From: Metamycoplasma sp051549855
Lineage (GTDB): Bacteria > Bacillota_I > Bacilli_A > Mycoplasmatales > Metamycoplasmataceae
Assembly (NCBI RefSeq): GCF_051549855.1
Contig: NZ_CP196080.1
Span: 1 to 64,000, forward strand
Length of the DNA stretch: 64,000 nucleotides
Direction: 5' to 3'
Part shown: in pieces, positions 1 through 12,250 of the stretch
Layout: every line of letters starts with the position of its first letter
How positions within the stretch are numbered: position 1 is the first letter of the stretch
Program-made: the position numbers and the translations under genes
Notes under the pieces: model-generated
The model's database searches: none
The model's input: the letters and a program-made list of their open reading frames with translations, nothing else
Told to the model about the DNA's origin: nothing

Positions 1-18
1 TTATTTATAATTTTTTTT

Positions 19-1404
19 ATGACTTCAAATCACAATGAATTTACTTCAAAAGAATTCGACTTAGAAAGCAAAAACACCCTAATTCAAGAAGATTTTCTTT
101 CTTCTAATACTGACCAAATTCTTTATGACACATTTTTGAGTGAACTAAAGTTAGTTGCAGAGTATGATGATAGAGTTTTCTTGTTAACTAACAAGAATAA
201 TTTAAAACTGACTGAAGATGAAAATGTTAAAGCTTATGTGTTTCGGGTAATCAAAGATGTTTTTAATGAAAACAAGCACGTAATTTATATAACTGATATC
301 AATGATTTGCCTAAAAATATTCAAAGCAGTGCTCGCCAAAAACCTAGTTCACGTGTAGCAAAGTCTTACAGAATTTCATCATCATTAACACTGGATAAAT
401 ATGCGCAATTAGAATTTAACAAGTCAGCATTAATGGGAGCAAAAGTAATAATTAACGATGGAGAAGAGGCTACTTATACTCCAGTATTTTTCTATTCAGC
501 ATCAGGATTTGGAAAAACCCACTTGTTGCATGCTATCGCTAATGAGTTAGAAAAAAAGGGTAAAAGTTGTTTTTACATTACTCCTGAGCTTTTTACTCGT
601 GACATAGTTTTAAATTTGCAAAATAAAAATCAACAAGCTATTGCTAAATTAATTGAAAGTTTAGGACAATATGATTGTTTAATGTTTGATGATGTGCAAG
701 AATATGGAAGTAGAGACTCAACGCAGAGTGTACTTTTTAACATTTTCAACAACCATATTGCCAAAAAGAAACAAATTATTGTAACTGCTGACAAAGAACC
801 ACGTGAACTGGGTGGATTTGAAGATCGTTTTATTACTCGTTTTTCAGCAGGATTAGTTTTGCAAATTAACCGTTTTAATAATAATGATGTTGAAGAAATG
901 TTTAGATTTCAATTCAAACAAGCTGATATCGATCCAAACATTTTCGATGAAGAGTGTTATAGCTTTTTTGTGCGGAATTTTTCTTCATCAGTACGGGCAA
1001 TTTTAGGAGCAATCAATAAAATAGCGCTTTTCAAAAAGAATGATACTGATTTTAGACCAACATTAACTTATCTAAAACGCACAGTATTCCAAAACACTGA
1101 AGCTGACATAGATTCAATAACACCAGAAAAAATTATAGAAACTGTTGGTAAATATTACAATATCAACAAAAAGGATATTCTTGGCAAAACAAGACTTAAG
1201 CCAATTGTGCAAGCACGCCGGATTGCAATGTTTGTGATTCGTACTAACCTAGATAAAACATTCCAGGAAATTGGAGACATTTTTGCTCAAGCACACTCAA
1301 GTGTAATGGCAAGTGTTGAAAGCATTGAAGCAGAAGCTAAAACAAACAATGCTTTAAAAACAGCACTAAAAAAAATTGATGATAATATTCGCAAGTTGAA
1401 ATAG
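19..1404 (+). CDS. dnaA: Chromosomal replication initiator DnaA
   Basis: DnaA is the AAA+ ATPase that binds DnaA boxes at oriC and opens the DNA for helicase loading. The 461-residue product has a poorly conserved N-terminal region (about 1-110), then the AAA+ core with a Walker A loop ending in GFGKTH (about residue 165) and a Walker B segment LMFDDVQ (about 220). A C-terminal helix-turn-helix domain IV follows, ending near the AHSSVMAS segment that replaces the usual DHTTV signature. The ATG lies 18 bases from the window edge, so its ribosome binding site and oriC are mostly outside the window. dnaN follows after 9 bases, the standard origin arrangement. Confident. Confidence 0.97.
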   Translation: MTSNHNEFTSKEFDLESKNTLIQEDFLSSNTDQILYDTFLSELKLVAEYDDRVFLLTNKNNLKLTEDENVKAYVFRVIKDVFNENKHVIYITDINDLPKNIQSSARQKPSSRVAKSYRISSSLTLDKYAQLEFNKSALMGAKVIINDGEEATYTPVFFYSASGFGKTHLLHAIANELEKKGKSCFYITPELFTRDIVLNLQNKNQQAIAKLIESLGQYDCLMFDDVQEYGSRDSTQSVLFNIFNNHIAKKKQIIVTADKEPRELGGFEDRFITRFSAGLVLQINRFNNNDVEEMFRFQFKQADIDPNIFDEECYSFFVRNFSSSVRAILGAINKIALFKKNDTDFRPTLTYLKRTVFQNTEADIDSITPEKIIETVGKYYNINKKDILGKTRLKPIVQARRIAMFVIRTNLDKTFQEIGDIFAQAHSSVMASVESIEAEAKTNNALKTALKKIDDNIRKLK

Positions 1405-1413
1405 GAGATCAAG

Positions 1414-2550
1414 ATGTATATAAAAATTTCAAAAACTCAACTAGATAAAGCCTTAGAAAGAGCGGCTAAAATTTACGACGGAAACACATATCTAGCTTCG
1501 CTGAAAGGAATTTTGATTGAAGCGATCGACTCAAAAGTTACATTCATTGTCTCAAGTGAACAATTGGCAATCAAACATACTATTCTTTCGACAGGTAAAG
1601 AAATTGAACATTATGACATGGAAACATGTCAGGTAATTGAAGCCGGAAAAATTTTGGTTCCTTTAATTTTATTTAGAAACATAGTAAAAAACTTAGATGG
1701 TATTATTGAACTTAAGAAAAGCGGACAAAATTTATTGGTAAAAACCGAAAACGACAAATTTGAAATCAGCCTAATGGATCCATTTGAATATCCAGAAATG
1801 GATTTCAGACAAATCGGAAACAATGTAAGCTTGAATATTGAAGATTTAAAATCAATTTACAAAAATGTCGCTTTTGCAACAGATTTTAACAATGTGACAA
1901 ATCAAATAGTTTTGAATATGATTAACATTGAAGCAAAAAATGGAGCTTTAATAGCCACTGCAACTAATAGTTTTAGACTAGCAAAAATGTCAATTCCATT
2001 TGATAAAGATGTTGAATTTTCATTCTTGATATTACCTAAAAACTTAAGAGATATCTTGAATTTCGAAATTAAGGGCGAAGTTGATTTTAATGTTGACGAG
2101 TCAAAAATCAGTCTTACTTATGATGGAACAATCATTCAATCAAGCATTTCACGTCTTCAATATAAAGATACTTCAAAGGTTATTCCCAAAACTTTTGACA
2201 GCGTTTTAGTAATCGATAAGAAAAATTTAAGCAGTCTTTTGACGAAAGCAAAATTATTAAATAGTGAAAAAAACAACAAAATTAGGCTTACCATTGCTAA
2301 TGGTGTATTAAGCGTTTCAAGTCAAACAAGTGAAGTTGGTAAAGCAGAAATTAAAACTACTGATTTCAAATATGGAGAAGAAAAACTTGATATTCTTGTA
2401 ATTAATCGTTACTTGACTGATGCCATCAATGTTTTTGAAGGACAATTAAATATCTTATTCGCACAAAATAATCAGAGAATAGTTGTAACTAGTCAAGAAA
2501 ATAAAAATATTGTACAATTACTTACACCACAGAAAGGACACAGTTCATAA
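1414..2550 (+). CDS. dnaN: DNA polymerase III beta subunit (sliding clamp)
   Basis: This is the ring-shaped processivity clamp that tethers the replicative polymerase to DNA. The 378-residue length fits the family, and the product reads as three beta-clamp domains ending in the typical IVQLLTPQ-type C-terminal strand. A good Shine-Dalgarno (AGGAG, overlapping the dnaA stop) lies 7 bases upstream of the ATG. The stop codon overlaps the ATG of the next gene (TAATG), so dnaA, dnaN and the S4 gene are very probably translationally coupled in one operon. No internal TGA codons occur. Confidence 0.97.
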   Translation: MYIKISKTQLDKALERAAKIYDGNTYLASLKGILIEAIDSKVTFIVSSEQLAIKHTILSTGKEIEHYDMETCQVIEAGKILVPLILFRNIVKNLDGIIELKKSGQNLLVKTENDKFEISLMDPFEYPEMDFRQIGNNVSLNIEDLKSIYKNVAFATDFNNVTNQIVLNMINIEAKNGALIATATNSFRLAKMSIPFDKDVEFSFLILPKNLRDILNFEIKGEVDFNVDESKISLTYDGTIIQSSISRLQYKDTSKVIPKTFDSVLVIDKKNLSSLLTKAKLLNSEKNNKIRLTIANGVLSVSSQTSEVGKAEIKTTDFKYGEEKLDILVINRYLTDAINVFEGQLNILFAQNNQRIVVTSQENKNIVQLLTPQKGHSS

Positions 2551-2765
2551 TGCTAATTGAAATAACAGGTAAAGAAATTAAAATTTCGCAACTATTAAAA
2601 AAAATGCGCATCATTGAAACAGGTGGAAGAGCAAGATATTTCATCGCTACACACGAAGTAACTGTCAATGGTGAAAAAGTAACAAGTCGTGGACAAAAAG
2701 TCTATGTTGGTGATATCGTTTGAATTGATGATGAAATTTATAAAATCGTTGAAAAACAAGAATAA
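2550..2765 (+). CDS. S4-domain RNA-binding protein (YaaA/RlbA type)
   Basis: A 71-residue protein made almost entirely of one S4 RNA-binding fold. Visible landmarks are the IKISQLLKKM helix, the GGRARYFI segment and the VNGEKVTSRGQKVYVGDIV strand-turn typical of S4 domains. One TGA codon is read as Trp (DIVWID). Small S4 proteins of this kind sit directly after dnaN in many Firmicutes and Mollicutes and are linked to ribosome function in the literature; the precise role here is unknown. The start overlaps the dnaN stop by one base. Confidence 0.9.
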
Positions 2766-2775
2766 TTAAAACAAA

Positions 2776-2804
2776 AGCAGCCTTTTACGGGCTGCTTATT
2801 TGTT
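2776..2804 (+). terminator. Rho-independent terminator of dnaA-dnaN operon
   Basis: Perfect 7-bp stem AGCAGCC / GGCTGCT (2776-2782 with 2790-2796) and a 7-base loop, followed by TATTTGTTG. An A-rich run on the 5' side may let it also terminate the convergent tpx transcript. Confidence 0.8.
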
Positions 2805-2837
2805 GAAAAAAGTGCTTATTTTGAGTACTTTTTCAGT

Positions 2838-3320
2838 CTAAAAGAATTTCATTACTTCTTCATAGTTAGGTTCTGAAGCAACTTCTTGACAATATTCAAC
2901 ATGAACAACTTTGTCATTTTCGTCAACTACAAACACTGCTCTTGTTAAAAGTCCTAATTCAGCAATTCTTGTTCCTGTTTTTTTACTAAAGTCACGATAT
3001 TTAAAATCACTTACTGTTACAACTTTTTCATTATTTTTTGCTGCACATCAACGATTCAAAGCGAAAGGTAAATCCATTGAAATAACAACAACTGGATTAG
3101 GTTTCGATTTAAATTCATTCATGAATCTTGTTGTTTCCATTTCACAAACACCTGTGTCAATTGAAGGGATTGAAAAAATTAGACGCTTTTGTCCTTTTAG
3201 ATCGGCTGAACTAAAGTCTGAAAGATCTAGATTTGTTGCAACAAATTCTGGAAAGCTGTCTCCAACTTTTAATTGTGAAGCTTCTAAAGTTACATTGTTT
3301 CCTTTAAATTTAACTTGCAT
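2838..3320 (-). CDS. tpx: Thiol peroxidase (Tpx, atypical 2-Cys peroxiredoxin)
   Basis: Tpx reduces peroxides using a peroxidatic and a resolving cysteine and is recycled by thioredoxin in the cytoplasm. The 160-residue product has the Tpx-specific PSIDTGVCEMET segment with peroxidatic Cys59. The segment DLPFALNRWCAAK carries the resolving Cys92; the Trp before it is encoded by TGA, which is why the gene looks interrupted under the standard code. The start is supported by an AGGAGAT Shine-Dalgarno just upstream. The gene is monocistronic and divergent from the large PDxFFG/opp operon. For a catalase-less mycoplasma this is probably a main peroxide defence (inference). Confidence 0.94.
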
Positions 3321-3444
3321 TTTATCTCCTTAGTGAGTGGTTAATCACCTTAATTTTATCAATAGTTAACAAACTTTTATGCACAAAAATGCCCCCTTTG
3401 TAATGAACAGTTCAACTGTTAACAACACAAAAAACCTCTTTATA

Positions 3445-3453
3445 TGTTATACT
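3445..3453 (+). promoter_or_regulatory. Extended -10 promoter for the PDxFFG-opp operon
   Basis: TGTTATACT, an extended -10 element, lies about 100 bases upstream of the 3553 start in the tpx-divergent gap. No clear -35 hexamer is seen. A short inverted repeat (AACAG-ttcaa-CTGTT, 3406-3420) lies 25 bases upstream and could be an operator or chance. Confidence 0.5.
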
Positions 3454-3552
3454 TATTAAGTATATTTATTTTTTTATATATTTCATATATACAAAATTTT
3501 CACTCAATAACACACCAGAATGTGTTGTGAGTGTCAACAGAAAGGGATTTTT

Positions 3553-6500
3553 ATGGCATTAAAATTAAGTGTTAAAGTAGCAATCACTCTAGGAGCAATC
3601 GCAGCAGCATCCGGTGCTGTTATTGGTACTATGATTGCCTTTGCTAAAAACTCGGACGAAGTTAGAGGGAAAATTTCTCCAACTGAAAAAGATAAGTTTA
3701 GCAACGACTTTAGCAAGATGTATGCTAACAATGAATTAAGTCCTGAAATTGCAATTACTAACCCGCTAAAAGACAAAGATGTTGCTGGCTATGTGGAAGA
3801 TGCTGATGGAAATGTATTTTTCTACTTCAATGAAGACAAAAACACAAAATTAACGTTTGAACAATTCTACTCAGAATACTACAAACGTTATCAAGAATCA
3901 TTTATTTTCAAAGTAACTTATGGATCATTTCACTTCTACGATGAATATGTTCTAGCAGTTAAACCGAAACAATTCTTAGAATTTACCAAATGATTTATCA
4001 CTAATGTCGCTTGAGGACCAGATTTAATGACTTTAGATAGTTTTAGAATCGTGCCAGGAGTTGAACAAAACGGTAACTCAATCACTTTAGGATCACACTC
4101 AACTCTTCACAAGGAAGAAAGTGAAATTAAATTCTTCCCAGATGCATTCTTTGGTTCAATGCCTATGTTCTCATCAGCTGGGGGACAAGGAAATGCAAGT
4201 GACTCATTAACTTTCTCAGTATTCGAAGACAATAAAGACAAAGCAACAATTGATACATTCTTAAAGAATATTCCTTTAGCAACAGTACTGCAAAACACAC
4301 AACTTCAAGGATTTAATGGCAAAGCAGTCAAACCTTTTAACGCTATCATCTATCCAAGTGCGCTTATTGGGCAGCAATTTTTAGTCTTAGACAAAGAGAA
4401 CTTACAATATAGCGAAGACCCTTCTGTTTTAGTTGTTAATGAAGATCTAAAAACTATTATTCTTCCAAAAAATATTACTCAGGAAGAGTTTGCTAATCTA
4501 CAAAACGGAACACTTTCACAATACAAAGACTGAAATACAAGTTTGAGTGATTATAAATTAATGACCCTGAAAGGTTTTGCTCCTGGAACAAAACAAACTT
4601 CAGCAGGTAGTCATGAAATATTATGAGTAAGATTTGAAGACAAAGATGGTAATGTAGTAGACACTGCTCTGGTAAAAGACAAAAAAACCTTAACACAAAA
4701 TAGAAGTGAATTATCTCTATCATCAGCTTGGCAAGAAGATATCAAAGGGTTCCTTGACTTCTATGATGTGCAAAATTACGCAAATCAAAAAGTTTATTTA
4801 ATTAGCAGTGAAGATGGAAGCCAAAAACAATTCTTTGGTTCAAAACTATCAGCATTAAACTCAAAAATAGCAAGAAGCCAAAATTTCAAACTTATTAGTG
4901 CAACAATAAAATCATTAGACGTTGTTAATGAAAACGATAAATGAAATCTAAAAATCACTTTTGAAGATGCACAAGCTGAAAAAGACCAACTTGCTAGCCA
5001 AGAAAATTCTTCTGTAGCATGAGTTGACAAAGTAAATGATATCTTGGGTAGTTTAATTAAAGGTGACAGCGATAAAAATTGAAGTGATATTCAATCAATT
5101 TTAAATTCTTCAAAAAATAATTCACAAGCTAGAAATACAACCCAAGATAGTGACACAAATCTTCTAAACAGTGTAAGCTCATTTTCAACAGATATTGCAA
5201 ACAAAGGAAATGAAGCACAGCTTGACTTATTTACCTCACTAAAAGATTCATTGGGATATGTTGGATCAATTAACCCACTAATTACTGGAATGACTCCACT
5301 TGATGTTAGTGCCACTGATGAAAAAGGAAATTTACTACCAGAATTAGAAAGACGTAAATATCAAGTTTACATTGAAGCTTACCCAGGACTTTTAGATAAA
5401 ATTGTTCGTAAATTCCCTGAAATTCTTTATAAACAAACAGGACCTCACATTGCAAAACATCTAAATGACAAAGGTTACTATGAATATACTCTAGAAAATG
5501 GAGAATTCTATGGATTTAAAGATTCTGATCGGGTAGGATTACCATTACTAATGCAAGCAGTTTTAGATGATTTTGAAGGTATCTCAACTGACTTCTTAAA
5601 ATACGTTGGAACCCACGAATATGGACACCACTTAACATTAGAAAGAACTCAAGCTATTGATGATTCAAACAATGCAGTTCTAGTTGGAGGAATTTCAACT
5701 CGTGGAGGAGCTACAGATAGCTCATTCTATTCAGCAAAAGCGCTGAGAAATTACTTAGAAGCTAGAACTAACTTAGATTTCGACCGTGTAGATGCTAATG
5801 GAATCCCAACTGAAAATGGGAATTTCGTAAGATACAAATTTATTAACAACAAGGGTGAATGAATTACCGAAACAAAAGACTTAATTTGAGGAAAAAGTTC
5901 AACAAGTGCTTCAACATCAGAAATTGTTGCAAATAAAGAACGCCGTTTCTTGCAAGACTGAGATGGAATCGTTGAGGCCGCTAAGCTAAGAGGAGTGGGG
6001 CTAAGAGATTTATTCTTTGCTAACTCATTTGATGAAAATTCTGGAACTCTAAACCCATTCATTAGCAGTGCTTTAAGTGGAATTAATAATGCTAAAGTAT
6101 TTACAAAAACTGAAAAAAATAATGCGACTGCAGGAGCTGGTGAATTAGCAACTTACAAATTCGTTCCTGCTACCGCACAAGAAGTTTTAAGTAACTTTAC
6201 CGATGGACAAAACACACCATTATCACAATTCTCAACAGTTCAACCAGATGGTGAAATCAACGTAAGAGTTTTTGAATGGGCAACCAACCAAGATGGTCAA
6301 ACGGTTATTGCCAAAGTTAACTTAAAAACAAAAGACAATCAGCCAATTTTCAATGTAACATTAAACACTCCACTTTCAGCTTCGGATATTAATTATCTAA
6401 GAACTCAAGAACAATTAATTAACTCAAGTATTAACAACTTAGTAATCACTCAATTTAATGACAGTGGATGAAATAATGCCGGAACATTTTTAGGTGGAAG

Positions 6501-9204
6501 TGCTAACGTTTCAACAAGAAGTGTTGCTGAATCAGGAATCTCTACAGATGTTGAAGAATCACTAATTAAAAGAAATTCAAGTGCTGCTGATTTCACTTCT
6601 TCAAACAACAACCAATTGTTTATAAATGACCCACAACAACCAAACCGTGGTGAATATACTCGTTTCAATTTAGTAGGAAATCAAGCTAACTTAGGTTATG
6701 ACTTGTGACTAACTTACAACACACTATTGCAAGAAGTGCAGTTAGGTAAGAAAGCATATACACAAATTGATAATTCTAACTTTGCGAAAGTACTAGGATT
6801 CACAAAATCAGGTAAAAAATATGATGAATTTGTATTTCCATATGCTAAAGATGCTGCTTTCTTAAAAAACATTTATTCATCTAATGACGGTTTCACACAG
6901 AGCATACAATCAGCACTTCAAAGATTTAGAGCTCCAGCTGCCTATGGGAAGTTAATGTCTGACTTTAGATTCGGATTTTTAGATTATTTAGGAGTTTTAT
7001 CTAGTGGAAGCACTGATCCACAAGACTTAGCAAAAAACAAGTTTGCGCTAGTAAGAGCAACTCAAACTGAAGATAATAAATTAGTTCCTGAATTAGTTTC
7101 TACTCCTTCGTTCGGAGCACTTAGAGATGCTCTTTTTGATGAACAAGGAAGAGAAGTTATCGGTATTGCAATAAAAACTACTGGTTATGCAATGCAAGTA
7201 GAAAAATATAAACTTGTAAACTTCATCAATAGCAAAAACGCAAAATGATTAAAAGTAAAAGTAGGTGACTCATTACAACCTACACCAGTATTCATGTCAA
7301 TGTATGACTTGATGAGTTTCGGTTCAATCGATTACTCAAAGGCAACTAAATCAATCAACGATTCTAAAGTAACATGAAACTGAGACATTGATTATGTAAA
7401 ATCAAAATTTGACTTAGATAGCTTCAAAGAATACTTGTTAGAAAACGAAAAAGACAATGAAAAATTAAATCAAATAACTGAGTCAGAACAATCTCTAGCT
7501 AATGAAATGATGTATCGTTTCAGACATTCAGGGCTATTCCTAGGGGTTAAAAACTTTAGTGTCGTTGAAAGCTTAGACAAAAATGCTGCCTTTCTTTCAA
7601 AAGACTATGGAATTGATGTTTTAAGCCCAATATTTGCTAATTACTATGAAGATCCGCAACTTGTTGCTGAACAAAAAGCAAAGGACAAAAACAGCCTTGC
7701 TTATTCATATGATCAAATTATTGATGCAGTTAAGAAACAAATGGAATCGATTGCTAATCGAAGAGCAAATGATGATGAACAAAAAGAAACCCTTTTAAAA
7801 ACTCTAGAGCACAACTTTGATGCTCATGACTTATCGATGTTTATGGGTAATATCTTATATTTCCAAAACTACGGAATTCGTTCATATTACGTAGATATCT
7901 ACTATGGAATATTGTCAGATGGTGAACCTTCATCAGATGTTATTGACTATGCAGCAACAAGAACCGAATCACAAATTCAAGATAAATTCACTGACTATGT
8001 TTACAACTTACCAGAAACATTAACACGTGATTATGTGCAAACTACATACATTCCTTCAACTCAAAACTTTGGTAACTTACCTAAATATTTGAGCAATGTA
8101 AACGAAGCTACAACCGGACTTGACTACGTTGTTGATGGTACACAACTAAATTACATTAATTCAACACTAATCGATATTGATTCTATTGCTAATTCAGTTG
8201 CACTTGCGTCATCATATAAAGCGCGTGTTGATCGTCTAGAAAAAGATCAAGCTATCTATCAAAAATATAGCTATCTAAAAGAAAAACAAAGTGAATACAA
8301 AAAACTAAGTCAGCAATTAAATGACAATAGTGAAACTCTAAGTGCCAAAGAAAAAGCGGATATTCAAAAGAAACAACTTGCTCTTGCTGAAGAATTATTA
8401 AAAATCTCGAAAGAAAGACAAGAGGAACTTGTTGCATTAACTGAAGAAATGAATAAAAATTCAATTCAAGCAAGTGATATTAATACGGACCAAGTGCCTA
8501 GGTCTTCATACTTTGGACAATTTATTACTAAGAGTAATGGATATTTCAAAGATCGTTGACAAAAAGAAACTATTGGTGCTGAGCTTTACGATGATAATCT
8601 AAATGCTATCCAAGACGATACTATTCGTATCAAGGATTGAAATGGAAACAAAATCACAAACCGTCCTGAAGCATTCTTTGTTTCACAAATGAAAAACTTT
8701 GGAGTTGGTGAAAGAACTGTTGCTGGAATTTTCAGAAATAAAAAACTTGATGCTATCTCAATGTATGGTTTTGTTAAAAAAGAACAAGCTGAAAAAATCA
8801 AATATCTAGAATTTACTGATGTTGATAGTGGTAAAAAGCTATACCTACCAGTAAATATTGCTAAAACTAATAACTTATTCTATTTAGAAAAACAAGGTGA
8901 CATTACTTCAAAACAAACCCTTGAAGATAAATATGGATACACTTCATGACTAAGTGACTATGCTCTAATGGCTAAATATAGAAACACATTGTTAGAACCA
9001 AAACACAAATACTATGTAAACTTTGCTAACGAAAACAAAGAAACATTGCCAGGATTTAACATGACTGGATTTGACTTTATGTCAGAAAACGGAAAAGCTG
9101 TTGAGCAAGCACCAGTTAAATTAATTAATAACGCAGCCAACGCAAATGGCGACATTAACCAAGTAATTATTGATATTGACTATCAATTCAACATAACAGG
9201 ATAG
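3553..9204 (+). CDS. PDxFFG-family membrane-anchored protein with HEYGHH zinc-metalloprotease motif
   Basis: A 1883-residue protein. Residues about 7-30 form one hydrophobic helix rich in Ala/Gly without a lipobox Cys, so it is probably an uncleaved signal anchor with an extracellular body. The motif PDAFFG (196-201) is the hallmark of the mycoplasma PDxFFG family. An HExxH zinc-binding motif, HEYGHH (688-693), suggests a metallopeptidase; the third zinc ligand is not certain. Residues about 1555-1640 are a charged coiled coil. Many TGA codons are read as Trp. The start at 3553 is chosen over ATG 3520 because AAAGGGA precedes it at good spacing and the signal helix follows directly. The gene ends 8 bases before oppA, so it is probably cotranscribed with the peptide importer. 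Protease activity is inferred from the motif only. Confidence 0.88.
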
Positions 9205-9212
9205 GAGGAACA

Positions 9213-12200
9213 GTGAAAAAAAATAACTTGTTAAAATTACTGTCCACTCTGCCACTCGCAAGTATTGCATTAGTACCAGCTATTGCGGTTTCTTGTGGTT
9301 CAAACGAAGAAATAAAGTTAAGTTATGACTTGGGTCTGACTGCTGAACCAATCAATAACCTAAACTATGTTCGTTATAAATCAATGGACAAAATTTTACC
9401 TTCACTAGTTGATGCATTCCTTAAAAATGGGCCAACAACTAACTTAAAATCAATCATTCAAACAAATAACTTCTATATGTCAATGGTTGATACTTCAAAA
9501 CTAAAAGATTCATCAAATTTTGATGACTTTTTCAACATATCAAAAGACAAATTGAAAGAAAAAAATGGATATGGTGAAGTTAGTGGTTCATACTATGGAA
9601 TTCATGATTTCCAAATTCTAGGAGGAACCGGACGTCCTTCTTTAGGAGCAGATCCTACTAGACTTGCATCACTTTATGCTTTCAGAAACCCTCGTAACCC
9701 AAATAATTACATGGCTGTAACAGGGTTTGTTAATGATCAAAAAAATAGATGAAGCAATGGAGATTTCGTTACTGCAGCCGATATTCGTGCTTACTTAGAA
9801 TACATTTTGGATCTAAACACAGGTTCGCAAAAACTAAACAACATTGAAAAAATTGGTCTAAAAGGTGTTGATGAATTTATCGCAATTCAAAAAGAATACG
9901 CACTGAAATTCGGAAGAAACTATAAAAATCCTTTTGGTTACCGTAAATATATTGAAGCACCTTGATCAACTAACGATAAAAAAGAATACATTGAAGATGC
10001 CTCAGAAGAAGCTTGAAGCTCACAAGTTCCTGGTGACCAAGAATACGTTGAAAAAATCAAAAAAGCTGCAAAAAACATTGGTTTCTACACAGGGCAAATC
10101 TTTAGAGATTACACTAATGAAGAAGTTGCCAAATCATTGTCACTAACAGAAAACAAAGCATTTTCAATTAACAGTGACATTCAAGACTTTACAATTTTGA
10201 AAAATGGTAAGACCTACAAAGTAAAATTAATCAAAAACGAATTCTTGAATCCTTATCAATCATTTACTGTAGATTCAGCAAATGGTTCCATAACTGCTGA
10301 TATTGCCACTCTTTCAAACGATGAAAATGCATTCACTATTGTTTTTGATGAAAACAAAACACCAAGTTTAGCTTTCCTTCTTTCACGAGTTTTAGACAAA
10401 CTTTATCCAATCAATCGTAAATATGTCGAAATGGAAGCTGGAGGAATTGATAATTATGGTTCAGAACCTTCAAAATTCTTAACTTCAGGGCCTTTTATCA
10501 TCAAAGATGGTGATGTTGTTTTAGGGCCTCAAGGATACTTAATCCTAACTAAAAATAAAGACTACTTTGATGCAGATAATGTAATTTCAAACAAAATTAA
10601 GATTTATTTCTCAACTGATAAAACAATTAACTCAACATTGTTTGAAGATGGTTATGTTTCACAAGCATACATTCCAGCAAACAAAATTAATAATTACTGA
10701 TCTGATCCAGTTTATAAACAATATCTAAACAAAAACTCCGGATATGGAACAATTGCATTTGGATTTAATCTAGATAATGAAACAAATGCGCAAAGTTATA
10801 TTCAAGATCAAGATTTAAGAAATGCAATTTACTATGCAGTAGATCGTGAAGCCATTCTTAAATCAGTTGGTTGAGACTTTAGTTTCCCAGTTATTACTTG
10901 AACTGCTTTTGGACAATATAAAGCAGCAGATGGTAAAAACATTGAGTTATATTTCAATGATCAAGACACATTGACAAGAAACAATGTGAAATTACCAATT
11001 CAAAACTATGATTTCTTTGTACACCAGTCAAAATCATACAATTTTGAAAAAACTGATCGTCGTGACCTAGCTTACAGTCAAGATATTGCTAAATATTACT
11101 TAAATAGATTCAAAGCAAAACACCCTGGCTTAAAATCAATATCACTACGTTACATAAATAATTCAACAGATGAACATAAAAAAGCCGGTCAATATCTAAA
11201 AGAAGCATTAAAAGTTATGTCAGATGGATTTATTGTGATTGAAAACAAATCGTTACCAGAAAACACATATGCTTCTTGAATTGAAGAAGGAAAATATGAC
11301 ATCATTTACCAAAACTATGACCGTATTGGTGGTAGTGGTGCGTCTGACTATGTAGTTGCTTTCTTTAAAACTGACGAAATTGACTCACTTTCACAGAAAA
11401 ACATTGGATTTAAGAACAACCCAGTTGGTTCATTTACATACGCTGATTACTTATCGGACTATGTTTTACAAGCATTGCAAAATTCAGGGCAAAGTGATTT
11501 AACTAAAGAAAAAGCAGTACTGCCTTATATCAACAAAGTTTTAGAAGAAACAAATGATGTTGCTGCTGACAAGTTCCAAAATGCAGATAGCACTGCTAAA
11601 CAAAGTGATTTTGTGCAAAAATATGCACAAGTTATTGCTAAATCACTTGCTCTTAAAGCAGAATCAAAAGATGAAAACCTATGAACTGACACAGTGGTAA
11701 AAAACGCTTTAGAATACCACTGAACAACAAATGACAACATTAAAGCTTCAAGAATAAATCGTTTATTCAATCTTTATGTAAAACATACTTACACAATCAA
11801 TCAAATTATTGATTTTACAAAACAAAAAGATCCTAACTATCCAGATGAAAAAAGTCTTGAAGAAAGACTTATGATTGATGAACACTTGAAAAATGCAACT
11901 GAGTCACAACCCGACTACTGAGCTAAATTTATTGATTTAGCTTACCAAAGAGAAGGTGAATCATTAGTGGATTACACTGCTAGACTAAGTGCTTTCTTCT
12001 CAGGAAACTTTACAAAAGAAGAAAGAGAACAATACTGAGATAGTGAAGCAAACATTTTCCAATTTATTGCTTTATTAGAAAAAGTTGTGCGTGATGCCAG
12101 CCCAGTTGTACCACTAATGGAAGTTGACACCAACTGAGAAATTACAAAAGTTGGTGGAACTTCAAGCCTATATACATTCAACTTGCAATACGCTTATGAT

Positions 12201-12248
12201 GTAACCAAACCACCAAGACCAGGACTACCAAGACAGAGAGGAACATAA
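9213..12248 (+). CDS. oppA: Oligopeptide ABC transporter substrate-binding lipoprotein OppA
   Basis: The surface lipoprotein that captures peptides for the Opp importer. The 1011-residue product starts with a basic N-terminus and a hydrophobic stretch ending in the lipobox AVSC, with Cys28 as the lipidation site. The body resembles the large mycoplasma OppA/P100 family, about twice the size of typical bacterial OppA. It starts with GTG, preceded by a strong AGGAGGA. Multiple TGA codons encode Trp. It is followed after 2 bases by oppB. The family call rests on its position before oppBCDF, the lipobox and solute-binding features such as the DLRNAIYYAVDRE segment common in SBP family 5. Confidence 0.92.
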
Positions 12249-12250
12249 TA

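Noticed and set aside
2911..3333. 140-codon plus-strand ORF antisense to tpx
   Set aside because: It lies wholly over a clear thiol peroxidase gene, lacks a ribosome site and resembles no family; the opposite strand has conserved Cys motifs.
3377..3385. TTATGCACA, a DnaA-box-like 9-mer between tpx and the PDxFFG gene
   Set aside because: A single degenerate match 3.4 kb from dnaA; without a cluster it is expected by chance in AT-rich sequence.
3553..9204. Many separate short genes in the 3.5-9.2 kb stretch
   Set aside because: All fragments lie in one frame and are separated only by TGA, which is Trp here; they form one 1883-codon gene.
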